Assembly (NCBI GenBank): GCA_009838645.1
Contig: VXRC01000049.1
Location: forward strand, 248,001-312,000
Direction of reading: 5' to 3'
DNA length: 64,000 bases
DNA from: Gemmatimonadota bacterium
GTDB taxonomy: Bacteria > JAAXHH01
Both the position numbers and the translations under genes were made by a program. This document shows, in pieces, positions 63,224-64,000 of the stretch; position 1 is the first letter of the stretch, and every line of letters starts with the position of its first letter. Under the pieces are notes generated by a model. That model was not told the origin of the DNA. It searched no databases and was given only the letters and a program-made list of their open reading frames with translations.

Positions 63224-64000
63224 ATGGGCGTTACGCTGGCGAATTCACTTACCGCGTATTTCGACTTCATCTGGATGTCGTTCCTGTTGCTGGGGCCGAT
63301 GCTGATCCTGGGTCTGCTGCTCTCCGGCCTGATCCACGTGTTCATCTCCCGGGAAGCGATCCTCAAATGGCTCCAGGACGACAGCCTCCGGTCGGTCTCC
63401 GTCAGTTCCGCGGTTGGCGTGCCGGTCCCCCTCTGCAGCTGTTCCGTCGTTCCCGTCGTGGCCGAAATGCGCCGGAAGGGCGCTTCCCGGTCGTCCTGCA
63501 TGGCCTTCCTGATCACCGCGCCGGAAACCGGAGCGGACTCCATCCTCGTCACCAACGCGTTTTTCGGGTTCATCGCCGCCGTGGTACGCCCCGCCATCAG
63601 TTTCATAACGGCCGTCGTGGCGGGCATCTTCTGCATTGGTCTGATCCGGGACGACAGCGGTGAAGTCAAACCGGGCGAGGAAGATCACGACCATCACAGC
63701 CATGATCACGACCACCACGGCCATGACCACGATCACGACCACGATCATGAACACGCGGTCCACGATCCGTTGATATCGGACAAGGACGACTGCTACGTCA
63801 GTCCCGCCGCCATGAAGGTCCTGATGGCGCGATGGATCAAGAGTATAACCACCGTGGCCTCCACCTGGAAGTTCGGATCGTGGATCAAACCCGAATTCTA
63901 CCGCGAAATCGCCGGGGAACAGGCGAAAAAGTCCAGTGAGGCCGTCAAAGTGGACCGGGTGGCGGAGGAATATCCCGGTCTCGATTTCAAGAAGATCGTC
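63224..64000 (+). CDS. Permease of the SO_0444/ArsP-like family (Cu/Zn efflux type), 3' part missing
   Basis: Inner-membrane metal efflux permease (PF03773). I translated it from the ATG at 63224 (GGGAGAT upstream); 259 residues are present and the gene runs off the window end. Helices include FIWMSFLLLGPMLILGLLLSGLI. The signature PVPLCSCSVVPVVAEMRRKGAS and FLITAPETGADSILVT is shared by SO_0444-type transporters and holds the likely metal-binding Cys pair. A cytoplasmic or periplasmic loop around residues 150-175 is almost only His and Asp, a likely metal buffer. Copper or zinc is probable, arsenic possible. Confidence 0.87.
   Translation, partial: MGVTLANSLTAYFDFIWMSFLLLGPMLILGLLLSGLIHVFISREAILKWLQDDSLRSVSVSSAVGVPVPLCSCSVVPVVAEMRRKGASRSSCMAFLITAPETGADSILVTNAFFGFIAAVVRPAISFITAVVAGIFCIGLIRDDSGEVKPGEEDHDHHSHDHDHHGHDHDHDHDHEHAVHDPLISDKDDCYVSPAAMKVLMARWIKSITTVASTWKFGSWIKPEFYREIAGEQAKKSSEAVKVDRVAEEYPGLDFKKIV

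Overview
This is a 64 kb piece of a high-GC bacterial chromosome with dense gene packing on both strands. It has no rRNA, tRNA, CRISPR array, transposase or phage gene that I can see. Several features point to a Gram-negative (diderm) member of the wider FCB assemblage, with Latescibacterota or Gemmatimonadota-like lineages the most plausible. These features are a short primary-type sigma factor without region 1.1, TolC/RND/adaptor genes, outer-membrane beta-barrel proteins, an ADP-heptose-type glycosyltransferase, a long cyanobacterial-type IspH and a GlnS. The many Gfo/Idh/MocA oxidoreductases, sugar-isomerase TIM barrels, a PhyH dioxygenase, a sulfotransferase and a sugar ABC transporter suggest an uncultured heterotroph living on complex organic matter. 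The lineage is inference.

Layout. 1-4.8 kb: truncated sigma-70 gene, a peptide-type binding lipoprotein, an APC permease and a small exported protein. 5.0-7.2 kb: moaA followed by a rhodanese-ThiF fusion (molybdopterin/sulfur transfer). 7.4-10.5 kb: a beta-hydroxyacid dehydrogenase, a cytochrome c and ilvD. 10.6-12.9 kb (minus): arginase, cupin and a PEP-hydrolase-family TIM barrel. 13.2-16.5 kb: a two-gene unit of a 797-residue probable alpha-toroid protein and a PhyH dioxygenase. 16.5-22.5 kb (minus): beta-barrel protein, Stf0-type sulfotransferase, DUF4432 epimerase-like protein, glnS and a methyltransferase. 22.6-28.7 kb (minus): a transport block of AGCS symporter, DUF3311-like small subunit, SSS symporter, and a sugar ABC binding protein with two permeases but no ATPase.

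28.9-36.1 kb (plus): Gfo/Idh oxidoreductase, CoA-acylating aldehyde dehydrogenase, DUF362, indoleamine 2,3-dioxygenase, ispH and a sugar isomerase. 36.2-37.2 kb: a second Gfo/Idh enzyme. 37.3-43.8 kb (minus): a cell-envelope/housekeeping operon yggS-yggT-divIVA-PNP homologue-dksA/traR-lspA-rluD-PP2C with a clear promoter before yggS. 44.0-50.3 kb: a ComM/YifB ATPase, a conserved lipoprotein, a class III aminotransferase, an acetoacetate-decarboxylase-like protein and an aldo/keto reductase. 50.3-56.0 kb (minus): adaptor-RND-TolC efflux operon. 56.2-57.5 kb: GT9 glycosyltransferase. 57.5-62.8 kb (minus): a tightly coupled operon of circularly permuted ATP-grasp, alpha-E protein, transglutaminase and a two-domain alpha/beta hydrolase. 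63.2 kb to the end: the start of an SO_0444-type metal efflux permease with a His-rich loop.

The strongest candidate for an under-described system is the ATP-grasp/alpha-E/transglutaminase/hydrolase operon, which looks like a peptide-ligation and -processing module. A second theme is short in-register tandem duplications. At least four sit on stop codons (arginase, DUF362, IDO, lipoprotein) and two are expressed as protein repeats (collagen-like in the hydrolase, Ala/Pro-rich in the decarboxylase-like protein).
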